In this document: positions 24,524 through 31,817 of the stretch, one piece after another
How positions within the stretch are numbered: position 1 is the first letter of the stretch
How the letters are laid out: each line of letters opens with the position of its first letter
Origin: Bacillota bacterium
GTDB taxonomy: Bacteria; Bacillota; Clostridia; Christensenellales; UMGS416
Reading direction: 5' to 3'
NCBI GenBank assembly: GCA_023409755.1
Contig: JAEYRA010000098.1
Span: 1-31,817 of the forward strand
Length of the DNA stretch: 31,817 nucleotides
Notes under the pieces: generated by a model
Seen by the model: only the letters and a program-made list of their open reading frames with translations
Told to the model about the DNA's origin: nothing
The model's database searches: none
Translations under genes and position numbers: made by a program

Positions 24524-24552
24524 AGCATAGCAAAGGGGCGGGGGCGCTGCAA
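24524..24552 (-). promoter_or_regulatory. tag promoter
   Basis: On the minus strand TTGCAG (24552-24547) is followed after 17 bases by TATGCT (24529-24524). The leader is about 55 bases. No LexA box is seen. Confidence 0.6.
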
Positions 24553-24639
24553 ACGGTTTTTCAGCGGCCATTGCTCTTCCAGAAGAGGCCCGCAGGCACG
24601 GAGCCATCCCTTTGCAGATTAGTTTGAGCGCAAAAGCAA

Positions 24640-24675
24640 AGAACCCTCCGGCGACCTGTGCGCCGGAGGGGTTCT
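24640..24675 (-). terminator. Terminator after the ABC operon
   Basis: AGAACCC plus TCCGGCG (24640-24653) pair with CGCCGGA plus GGGGTTCT (24661-24675), with one bulged G and a 7-base loop. On the minus strand TTTGCTTTTGCGC follows. It lies about 70 bases after the stop of the permease gene. Confidence 0.85.
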
Positions 24676-24744
24676 GTATAAATGGGACAAGAACTCTGGA
24701 TCGCGGACGCCGCCGCAGCGACGTCCGCGAAAGGCTGCAAGCCG

Positions 24745-27338
24745 CTAGAGATTCTCCTGCTTCAGGGCGTCCACGATATTCTCCCGCTTGATGCGGGCGG
24801 TGGAGTAGAGCATGGTGGCGAACACGATCGCAAGGATCATGGCGATGGCCACGGTGTAGTTGACCCAGGGCAGGGTGAAGGGGGTATCCAGCATGGTGCC
24901 GCTCTCCCGGTACAGGAGGTACGCCAGCACCAGGCTCACGGGCAGGCCGTAGAGCAGGCTCTTGAGCCCATAGAACACGCTTTCGTACCGCACCATCTTG
25001 TTGAAGCCGCCCGGCGTCATGCCCACCGAGCGCAGCATGGCGAATTCCTTCCGGCGCAGCGCGATGTTGGTGGAGACGGTGTTGAGGATGTTGGCCACAC
25101 AGATGAGGCCGATGAGCACCAGGAACCCGTAGACCAGAATGCCTAGGAACAGATTGAGGTTGCGCTCGGACCGGGCGGCGCTCTCGATGTTATAGAGGGA
25201 GTAGTTGTTCATGCCGTTTTTCAGCAGGGTGCTTTCCACCGCCTGCTGTACGGCCATGTCGTCGCCCTCCACGGTGAAATAGCCGTTGGTCTGCACCGTG
25301 TCCAGCAGGTTGCCGGCGGTGAGCTTGCCGGCCAGCGCCTCAAACACCGGTTGGGTCACATAGACGCACGTCTGGGTGTAGATCTGGTTGAACGTGCCCA
25401 TGGGCCGCGCGTCGGTCAGCGCCGCCAGGGTGACGGAAGCGCTGGCGCCATCACCGTTGATCAGCGACAGAGTGTCGCCGGCAGCCATCGTGACGATGGG
25501 GCCCGCCGACTTTTTGTAACCGCCATTGCTATCCTCCAGGTACTGCTGGGCGTGATTGAGGAAGATGCCGGCGGGGTGGGCCGTGTCGCGGCAGTCCGCT
25601 GGGTTCACCCCGGCCTGCGCGGCGTAGGCATCAAAACTGGCGTCATCTAGGGCCACCAATTGCAACGCAAGGGGGTAGTTGCCGTCCTCGTCAGGCTCCT
25701 GCAGGCCTTTCACAGGCTCCGTCACACTGGCAGCCGGGAGCGGCGCGTTGTAGTAAATCTCGCGGGTGTAGGTGGTGCCGGTAATGCCCGGGAGTTCGGA
25801 CAGCTCCGCTTCCACGCTGTTCAGGTTGGCCACGTTCTGGGGGAAGTTGACGGCCAGGGTGTAGTTGTAGCCGTCATTCATGGCGCTCATCGTGGTGGTT
25901 AAGGTGCTCATATATTGCGACACCGTCAGGAACAGCACGAGGCTCACGGCCAGCGAGGCGATCGTCGTGCGGTACTTGCGCCGGTTGCGCTTGAGGTTCT
26001 TCAGCGCGATCTCGGCTTCCAAGCCAAAGAGGTACCGTGTGAGCTTGGAGGTCCTGACCCGCCGGCGTGTCAGCTTCACCTCAGCCGTCTGGCGGATGGC
26101 CTCCATCGGTGTGACGCGGGAAGCCCGCCGCGCCGGAATCCACGCCGAAAGCAGGATGGTGACAAGGGCGAAGAACACCGCCCCGGCAACCGACCACCAC
26201 GGCACCGCCAGTGTCAGGGTCACCGTGTCGTGCAGATTGATAAAGCTCAGCAGCAGCGGCCGCAGGAAGACCATGGTGACGGCGATGCCGCCGATGCCTG
26301 CCGCCAACCCCAGCGGGATGCCCGCCGCCGCGATGAGCAGCGCCTCCCAATAGACGCTGGCGGCGCGCTGGGCCCGTGTGGCCCCCACGCTGGCCAGGAT
26401 GCCCAACTGCCGGGAACGCTCGGACACCGAGATGGCGAAGGAGTTGTAGATGAGGAGCACCGACGCCACCACGATGATGAGCACCAGGATCGTCCCCATG
26501 GTGATGAAGAACTCGTAGACGTTGTCGTCCTTCACCACGCCGTAGTAACGCAGCAACTCGTTGTTGAAGACCACGGTGTCAGTGGGGAGCCCGACCTTGC
26601 CTGCCAATTCTTTGGCTTTATCAAACAGGCCCCTGTCGAAGGGCTTGATTGCCAGATAGGCATCCACCCGGTCATCGGGGGACAGGGTGGAGAGGTCAAG
26701 GACGCCCACCACGCCGTAGCCCGCCGACCAGCTGCGTTCAAAAGTAGGCTGGCTGATGATGCCCACGACCGTGACCGTCTGGGTCGGGCCGGGTTCGAAC
26801 GTCTCGGCCACGGTGCCATCCTCGTTGTGGAGCAGGCTCTCATTGGTGGTGAGTACGTCGCCCAGGCTGTTGAGGCGGCGGCCGGCCTGCAGGGTCAGCG
26901 TGTCGCCCACGGCCACTGGCACGCCGCTCTTCACTGCCCGCTGTGATACGACGACCTCGCCGGTCTTCTCCGGCAGGCGGCCTTGGGTCACGTGCAGTGC
27001 CATTTGGTCAAAGCCCTGGGGGGTGTAGTTGCGCAGGTACCAGAAGCGGCCCTCTTCGCCCTCCACGGGGGTGTTGCCCATGTCCTTGGCCCAGGCGCAC
27101 ATCTGCGTGATGGGGCTGTTGGCCACCGTTGCCACGTCAGACACCGCCACGCCGGGCAGCTTCGCGTGCCAGTCGCCGGTGCCGGCTAGGGCGTCTTGCT
27201 GCATGAGTTGGACAATGGAGGCCGTCAGTGTGGCCACGGCGGTGATCATCGCCACCGAGAGGATGACGCCGACGATGGTGACGATGGTGCGCCGCCGGTT
27301 GCGCTTGAGGCTGCGAATGGCAAATTGCTGCATTACAT

Positions 27339-27342
<4 letters not shown>
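24745..27342 (-). CDS. FtsX-type ABC transporter permease
   Basis: An 865-residue membrane protein with two FtsX-type halves. A first span lies at about 18-40 after a basic start (RSLKRNRRR). An extracellular domain covers about 45-270, and three spans lie at about 278-300, 335-360 and 383-402 with the coupling motif SERSRQLGILASVGATRAQ. The second half repeats this: LKNLKRNRRKYRTTIASL with a span at about 460-478, a second outer domain, RRKEFAMLRSVGMTPGG and last spans near 730-850. This is the MacB/bacitracin-export type of mechanotransmission permease. Its ATG overlaps the ATPase stop by 4 bases (ATGA), so they form one operon. With the nearby two-component system it may act against antimicrobial peptides or cell-wall stress (inference). 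Confidence 0.92.
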
Positions 27343-28022
<680 letters not shown>

Positions 28023-28077
28023 GGTTGCACTCCTTTCCATCGGCGTGCGGCGCGGGCCGCTTCACCGTCCGAAGGAT

Positions 28078-28133
28078 AGCATAGGGCACCAAGGTGACGG
28101 CGCGGTGACAGGGAAGGTGACGGTTTTGTCACG
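28078..28133 (-). promoter_or_regulatory. ABC operon promoter with three phased GGTGAC repeats
   Basis: GGTGAC occurs at 28093, 28104 and 28116, that is at 11- and 12-base steps, on one face of the helix. GTGAC...GTCAC (28117-28133) adds an inverted copy. On the minus strand TATGCT (28083-28078) is a good -10 element, but no -35 element stands at the right distance; the repeats occupy that place. This is the layout expected for an OmpR-family response regulator activating the promoter (family knowledge); binding by the regulator encoded at 29849-30541 is inferred. Confidence 0.6.
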
Positions 28134-28160
28134 TTGACAAGCAATCGTAGTCGGGTGGGA

Positions 28161-28205
28161 TTGCCGTTGATTTTGGAATGAAGTACCATAACTGCATGAT
28201 GGTAC
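28161..28205 (+). promoter_or_regulatory. Promoter of the low-GC gene, with inverted repeat
   Basis: TTGCCG (28161-28166) and TACCAT (28184-28189) are 17 bases apart. GTACCAT (28183-28189) and ATGGTAC (28199-28205) form an inverted repeat across the -10 element and the transcription start, a possible operator. Confidence 0.4.
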
Positions 28206-28260
28206 GGAGATGATGAAAGTATCCAAGAGTCCTAATAACAGATTTACGGGGGGCAGCTAG

Positions 28261-29361
28261 ATGTTGCATGCCAATGGGTTTCTGGTGCGTTCCATTCGTG
28301 AAATGGACAAAACACTCAATATGCAATATATGGGGGTTGAAGGAAATCCTTGGCCCTTGTTTGAGATCGAGGTGCCAACCGCCCACGTGGAGCGACTAAA
28401 CCGCTGTGTAAAGGACGATGTAATCCTGTTCGACCGAGATGTTGCTGATGTTTCCATTGATTTAGATTTTGTTTTGGAATACGAGCGGGAATGTAAAAGG
28501 AATGGGATCGACAGTGTGATCTTGTTGTGTGAAACGTCCTTTGCTTCGCCTCAGGTGGATTATTGTGGCCATCACACAAGGTTTCTTGGGTATGACTACG
28601 CGGAAATGAAATACGACTATTATTCCTGTGTGTTCAACGATGTTTTTGGACGAAAAATTCCTGAATTTGCAGGCATGGAGTTGAACCAATATGGATTGTT
28701 CAATGAACTGGACGATGTTACAGCGTTTGCTGACCTGCGTAACCGCCTGCAGGAAAACGATCGAGAATGGTTCTATGCACGGGGAAATTTCGTCATCGCC
28801 AGAGTGTCACAGGTGATGGTTCCGCTTGACGGATGTACTGATGGCGAACGGGTTCCTCCTCCCTCACCCCCGCCGGGGGAAGCGCAGCGTAAAGGCGCTG
28901 CCGCCGCCGGGGAGGCTTTCGGCCTCCACCGTGCCGCCTTGGCCGCGCACTATGGCCGCCGCCAGCGCAAGGCCAATGCCCACGCTGTCGTCGCCGGCGT
29001 TGCGCCCGCGGTAGAAGCGCTCAAAGAGGTGGGGCAGGTCGTCAGGGTCGATGCCGGGGCCGCTGTCGGTCACCACAATCTGGGTAAAGAGGGGGTTGCG
29101 TTCGCACCGCACGGCGATGGTGCCGCCCTCGGGGGTGTACTCGGCGCAGTTTTTCAGAACGTTGAGCAGCGCTTCCACCGTCCAGCGCGCGTTGCAGGGC
29201 ACCACTACATCATCGCCCTCCACGCGAAGCGTCTGGTTCTTCACCTCCAGCAGGATGCGCAGCGGCTCGGACACACGCTGGATGAGCTCACCCGCCACCA
29301 CCGGGGACACCGGCATGTCCGCCGTACCCGCGTCCAGGCGGGAGAATTTGAGGAGCGCTGA
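28261..29361 (+). CDS. Unknown low-GC gene, 3' end running into kinase antisense
   Basis: The first roughly 190 codons (28261 to about 28835) look like a real gene: GGGGGG is 7 bases before the ATG, codon use is natural, and GC content is clearly lower than in neighbours. The product is acidic and soluble, with aromatic-rich segments such as YDYYSCVFNDVFGR and LDFVLEYERECKRNGID. I recognise no family. After about codon 193 the frame stays open for another 170 codons only because it is the antisense of the histidine kinase gene (low-complexity Ala/Gly/His/Arg). So the gene has probably lost its true stop by insertion or deletion. The 366-codon product may not be functional. Confidence 0.55.
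   Translation: MLHANGFLVRSIREMDKTLNMQYMGVEGNPWPLFEIEVPTAHVERLNRCVKDDVILFDRDVADVSIDLDFVLEYERECKRNGIDSVILLCETSFASPQVDYCGHHTRFLGYDYAEMKYDYYSCVFNDVFGRKIPEFAGMELNQYGLFNELDDVTAFADLRNRLQENDREWFYARGNFVIARVSQVMVPLDGCTDGERVPPPSPPPGEAQRKGAAAAGEAFGLHRAALAAHYGRRQRKANAHAVVAGVAPAVEALKEVGQVVRVDAGAAVGHHNLGKEGVAFAPHGDGAALGGVLGAVFQNVEQRFHRPARVAGHHYIIALHAKRLVLHLQQDAQRLGHTLDELTRHHRGHRHVRRTRVQAGEFEER
28850..28863 (-). promoter_or_regulatory. Orphan ribosome binding site just after the kinase stop
   Basis: On the minus strand GGGAGGAGGAACCC follows the kinase TGA immediately. It is a strong ribosome binding site, but no start codon follows at a useful distance; the low-GC DNA begins there instead. A downstream gene of the original operon may have started here. 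Confidence 0.35.
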
Positions 29362-29865
29362 CACCAGCCACTGCAGCCGCTCCAGCTGCTGGCCCATGCG
29401 CCCAGTGAAGGCCCGCCGCTCGGCCTCGGGCAGGTTGCCGTCACACAGCAGGTCGGTCATCACCGTCATGGAGGTCAGCGGCGTTTTGAGCTGGTGGGAG
29501 ATGTCCGAGAGCGCATCGGCCATGGCGCGTTTGTCCTGCCGCAGGCGCTCGTTCTGCTCGCGCAGCGTCACGGTCACCTTGTAGATCTCACTTTTCAGGA
29601 TGGAGAGCTCGCCCTCGCGGTTGTCCCGCACATCCAGGGAGTCGTCGCCCCGGTTGATGCGCATGAGATAGGCATTCAACCGCTCAATCTCGTCATAGCG
29701 ACGCTGGGTGTGCCGCACAAAGAGGGCGGCCACCCCGGCGAAGGCCACCGCCACCGCAAGCCCCGCCCACGGCGAGAGCAGGGCGCAGCCCACCGCGGCG
29801 GCAAGCCCGATGCCGCCCACCGCCAGCAGCAGCCGGCGCACCTCGGGGTTATGCAGTAGGCGCAT
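28864..29865 (-). CDS. Sensor histidine kinase with short sensor loop
   Basis: A 333-residue membrane kinase. Two hydrophobic spans lie at about 11-30 and 33-51 with almost no extracellular loop, so it probably senses within the membrane or through the partner transporter, as BceS-type kinases do. A linker and coiled stretch follow, then the phosphorylated His124 in SDISHQLKTPL, the N box LLNVLKNCAEYTP, G1 DSGPGI and G2 GDDSVGIGLALA. It starts inside the end of the regulator gene (17-base overlap), so the two are translated together. It lacks its own promoter. The gene's 3' part is overlapped on the other strand by the frame described at 28261. Confidence 0.93.
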   Translation of the reverse strand: MRLLHNPEVRRLLLAVGGIGLAAAVGCALLSPWAGLAVAVAFAGVAALFVRHTQRRYDEIERLNAYLMRINRGDDSLDVRDNREGELSILKSEIYKVTVTLREQNERLRQDKRAMADALSDISHQLKTPLTSMTVMTDLLCDGNLPEAERRAFTGRMGQQLERLQWLVSALLKFSRLDAGTADMPVSPVVAGELIQRVSEPLRILLEVKNQTLRVEGDDVVVPCNARWTVEALLNVLKNCAEYTPEGGTIAVRCERNPLFTQIVVTDSGPGIDPDDLPHLFERFYRGRNAGDDSVGIGLALAAAIVRGQGGTVEAESLPGGGSAFTLRFPRRG

Positions 29866-30541
29866 GGCCGCCCCCCGCCCGGTAGCCCAGGCCCCGCACG
29901 GTCTCGATGAGCGTGGGGTTCTGCGGGTCCTCCTCGATCTTCTCGCGCAGGCGGCGGACGTAAACGCTCAACGTGTTGTCGGTTACAAACTCCCCGGCGA
30001 TGTCCCAGATGCCCTCCAGCAGCTGTGCCCGGGTCAACACCTGGCCGGGGTGGCTGGCCAGCGTCAGCAGCAGCCGATATTCCAGTGCCGTCAGCGGGAT
30101 CTCCCGCCCGTCGCGGGTCACCTTGGCCTGCCGGGTGTGCACCACCACCGGCCCCAGGCGCAGGGCATCGTCCTCGGCCCCGCCGGCGCGGCGCAGCACC
30201 GTCCGCAGGCGGCTCATCAATTCCCGCACGCGGAAGGGCTTGGTGATGTAGTCGTCGGCCCCCATATCGAGGCCCATTACCACGTTAACCTCGTCGTCGT
30301 TGGCCGTGAGGAACACCACCGGCGTGCTGCCCTGGCCCTTTGCCAGCCGGCACAGGTCGTAGCCGCTGCCATCGGGCAGGGAGAGGTCGAGCAGGAGGAG
30401 GTCGAACCGCCCATCGGCCAGGGCCGCGCGGGCTGCCGCCGCCGTGGGGCAGCTGGTCACCTCGTACCCTTCCTGGCGCAGGGTGTACTCCAGCCCCACA
30501 ACGATGGCACTGTCGTCCTCCACCAGCAAAATGTGCTTCAT
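29849..30541 (-). CDS. OmpR/PhoB-family response regulator
   Basis: A 230-residue regulator. The receiver domain has the acidic pair Glu8-Asp9-Asp10, the phosphorylated Asp52 (LLLLDLSLPDG), Thr79 (FLTAND) and Lys101 (TKPF). The C-terminal winged helix (LTALEYRLLLTLASHPG, then VRRLREKIEEDP and VRGLGYR) binds DNA, often direct repeats about 11 bases apart, matching those before the ABC operon. ATG 30541 is chosen because GGGGGAGGA lies 4 bases upstream and the receiver begins at once (MKHILLVEDD). It overlaps the kinase gene by 17 bases. Confidence 0.95.
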   Translation of the reverse strand: MKHILLVEDDSAIVVGLEYTLRQEGYEVTSCPTAAAARAALADGRFDLLLLDLSLPDGSGYDLCRLAKGQGSTPVVFLTANDDEVNVVMGLDMGADDYITKPFRVRELMSRLRTVLRRAGGAEDDALRLGPVVVHTRQAKVTRDGREIPLTALEYRLLLTLASHPGQVLTRAQLLEGIWDIAGEFVTDNTLSVYVRRLREKIEEDPQNPTLIETVRGLGYRAGGGHAPTA

Positions 30542-30577
30542 CGGGTCCTCCCCCTTTGCGGTATACCTTTGGTTGGC

Positions 30578-30606
30578 ATGGTAGCGGACTTCGGGGCAAA
30601 ACGCAA
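30578..30606 (-). promoter_or_regulatory. Promoter of the two-component genes
   Basis: TTGCGT (30606-30601) and TACCAT (30583-30578) are 17 bases apart on the minus strand. The same TCCGCTACCATGCCAA string recurs in the promoter at 31570. The -35 element lies in the tail of the preceding terminator. Confidence 0.5.
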
Positions 30607-30632
30607 GCCCACCAGGCATACATGGTGGGCTT
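30601..30632 (-). terminator. Terminator after the P-loop kinase gene
   Basis: AAGCCCACC (30632-30624 on the minus strand) pairs with GGTGGGCTT (30613-30605) around a 10-base loop, followed by GCGTTTTGCC. It separates the kinase gene from the two-component genes. Confidence 0.7.
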
Positions 30633-30652
30633 GTTGTGTTCTGCCGGGTGGG

Positions 30653-31486
30653 CTAGTTTGGTAGCCTTTCCACCAGCGTTGCCCATAGCCCATCCCAGTC
30701 GTTTCCGTGGTTCTCCAACACGATGGAGGGGATGGGCAGGGAGTGCACGATCTCCAGCTCGGCGCGCTGCCGTTCCTCATACGCCCGCACCACGCCGTCA
30801 AATCCCCGGAGGCCCTGCTGCTTGCCGTAGGGCGTCTGCTCCAGGTAGCCTGTGATGCCCTCAATCCAGCTGCCATCGGGGGAGACGCGCTCGGCCGCGA
30901 TGCGCTCCATGGCGGCCCGCACGTTGGGCTGTGCCAAGTATATGAGCACGGGGGAGAGCCCCCGCACGGTTCCCATCAGTGCCCGGCAGTGGGCCTTCAT
31001 CCGCTCCCCATCGGCCAGTTGAAAGTTCATGAGCTCGTTCACGTGGTTCTGCAGGAAGGCGCACTCAAAGACGTTGAGCTCGTCGCGGTTGGCGGCGTCC
31101 CTTCCGAAGGCCGACCAGCGCTGGAGCAGCAGTTCCTCAAACACCGGGAAGGGCACACGGCTGTCGTACACCTCATAGCGCTCCATGGCTGGGAAGAAGC
31201 CGGGGTCGTCAGTCTCCACCTTTGTGTAGGGGAGAATGGCCCGGTCCCCTTCCCTCCGCAGGTGGCGGTCAATCTCCGCCCGGAAGGCCTGGAACGGGGC
31301 CAGCGCTGCCTCCAAAGCCTCCACGGGGATGCAGGCGTTCCACGCCACGTCGGTGGGGTGGTAATCGCCCTCGTTGTATAGGCATACTTGATGGCCCTGG
31401 GCCTTGTAGTGCGTGGCAATGCGCCCGGCAAAGGTGGATTTGCCCGAACCGGGGATGCCCTCCACCAGGATGAGTTTTGTATTCAA
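30653..31486 (-). CDS. P-loop kinase-like protein
   Basis: A 277-residue protein with Walker A GIPGSGKST at 10-18 near its N-terminus, as in small-molecule and nucleoside kinases. LYNEGDYHPTDVAW follows, with acidic residues in the place of a substrate/Mg site, and FECAFLQNHVNELMNF and VLIYLAQPNVRAAMERIAAER suggest a helical lid. The start is TTG at 31486, since AAGGA lies 10 bases upstream and the P-loop is then at the usual distance; the longer frame upstream begins in non-coding DNA. It is divergent from the nucleotidyltransferase gene. Substrate unknown; a link to resistance is only suggested by the neighbour. Confidence 0.8.
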   Translation of the reverse strand: MNTKLILVEGIPGSGKSTFAGRIATHYKAQGHQVCLYNEGDYHPTDVAWNACIPVEALEAALAPFQAFRAEIDRHLRREGDRAILPYTKVETDDPGFFPAMERYEVYDSRVPFPVFEELLLQRWSAFGRDAANRDELNVFECAFLQNHVNELMNFQLADGERMKAHCRALMGTVRGLSPVLIYLAQPNVRAAMERIAAERVSPDGSWIEGITGYLEQTPYGKQQGLRGFDGVVRAYEERQRAELEIVHSLPIPSIVLENHGNDWDGLWATLVERLPN

Positions 31487-31569
31487 ACCGTCACCGTCCT
31501 TCACATTGGTGCCCGTTCTACTTGGAGGCACCGAGGCACGCGGGCATGTTCTGCCCGGTACCCATTGGC

Positions 31570-31598
31570 ATGGTAGCGGAGTTTGACACAAAGTGCAA
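31570..31598 (-). promoter_or_regulatory. Promoter of the P-loop kinase gene
   Basis: TTGCAC (31598-31593) and TACCAT (31575-31570) are 17 bases apart on the minus strand, and the bases around the -10 element match those of the two-component promoter. Confidence 0.5.
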
Positions 31599-31612
31599 GA
31601 CATGGGCGAACG

Positions 31613-31645
31613 ACACTTCACTTTGGAAGTGTTTTGGGATATACT
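31613..31645 (+). promoter_or_regulatory. Promoter and palindrome before the nucleotidyltransferase gene
   Basis: TTCACT (31617-31622) and TATACT (31640-31645) are 17 bases apart. ACACTTC (31613-31619) and GAAGTGT (31626-31632) form an inverted repeat with a 6-base centre over the -35 element and spacer, a possible repressor site. Confidence 0.5.
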
Positions 31646-31680
31646 GACAGGCCATGCATTTTTGGGGGGAGGGAACGAAC

Positions 31681-31817
31681 ATGAAAGAAAAGAGTAATTG
31701 GCTGGATCGGCTGGCGGCGCTGGAGGGGCAGGCGGGCATTGGGGCAGGGGTGCTCATCGGCTCCCGCGCCAGGGCGGAGCGGCCTGCCGATGAGTATTCC
31801 GACCTCGACGTGATCCT
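31681..31817 (+). CDS. Nucleotidyltransferase (aminoglycoside 6-adenylyltransferase-like), 3' end outside window
   Basis: Only 45 residues are visible. GSRA at 27-30 and YSDLD at 39-43 form the nucleotidyltransferase signature, with Asp41 and Asp43 as metal ligands. The layout (WLDRLAALE, then GVLIGSRARAERPADEYSDL) resembles streptomycin-type adenylyltransferases (AadE/AadK-like). GGGAGGG lies about 10 bases before the ATG. A resistance role is only suggested, since many such chromosomal homologues have other or unknown substrates. Confidence 0.75.
   Translation, partial: MKEKSNWLDRLAALEGQAGIGAGVLIGSRARAERPADEYSDLDVI

Overview
The window looks like a chromosomal segment of a GC-rich, Gram-positive-type anaerobe, most likely Bacillota/Clostridia. 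The evidence is strong purine-rich ribosome binding sites, promoters of the TTGnnn-N17/18-TATAAT type, a Bacillus-type LexA box, a lipoprotein signal, and many Gfo/LacI/GH3-type sugar genes. A Christensenellales- or Oscillospirales-like lineage is my inference from gene content, not something the sequence proves. There are no rRNA or tRNA genes, CRISPR arrays or intact insertion sequences.

Left part (1-7350). A secreted Gly-rich tandem-repeat protein runs off the left edge on the minus strand. Next is a compact DNA-damage cassette: a Y-family polymerase (dinB), an unrecognised 88-aa protein and an SRAP (YedK/HMCES-type) abasic-site protein. A near-consensus LexA box lies just after the -10 element of its promoter. 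A minus-strand two-P-loop ATPase follows, then two overlapping plus-strand metallohydrolases (a PHP protein and a CehA/McbA-like protein) that end at a strong terminator.

Middle (7400-18930). Here lie a beta-lactamase-fold serine hydrolase, a Gfo/Idh/MocA oxidoreductase, a fusion of a GNAT acetyltransferase to a Rnk/GreA-C domain, a class I adenylate-forming acyl-CoA ligase, a DUF362 lipoprotein with a downstream permease, and a LacI-type regulator with a second, GH109-like Gfo protein. The same 14-bp palindrome core sits in front of both lacI and that Gfo gene. A VOC protein and a two-way terminator close this part.

Right part (19000-31817). A GH3 glycosidase with a PA14 insert carries a one-base frameshift and is divergent from a phosphotransferase-like gene. 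Then come a HAD hydrolase, a remnant of a VIT1/CCC1 transporter, a 58-aa membrane protein and 3-methyladenine glycosylase I. A response regulator, histidine kinase, ABC ATPase and FtsX-type permease form a sensing/efflux set on the minus strand. The set is interrupted by a lower-GC plus-strand gene whose frame runs on into the antisense of the kinase. Three phased GGTGAC repeats precede the ABC operon and are a candidate response-regulator site. A P-loop kinase and the start of a nucleotidyltransferase, read divergently, end the window.

The likeliest less-described items are the LexA-controlled polymerase/88-aa/SRAP cassette, the GNAT-Rnk fusion with an embedded ribosome binding site, the LacI/GH109-like module, and the split two-component/ABC locus.
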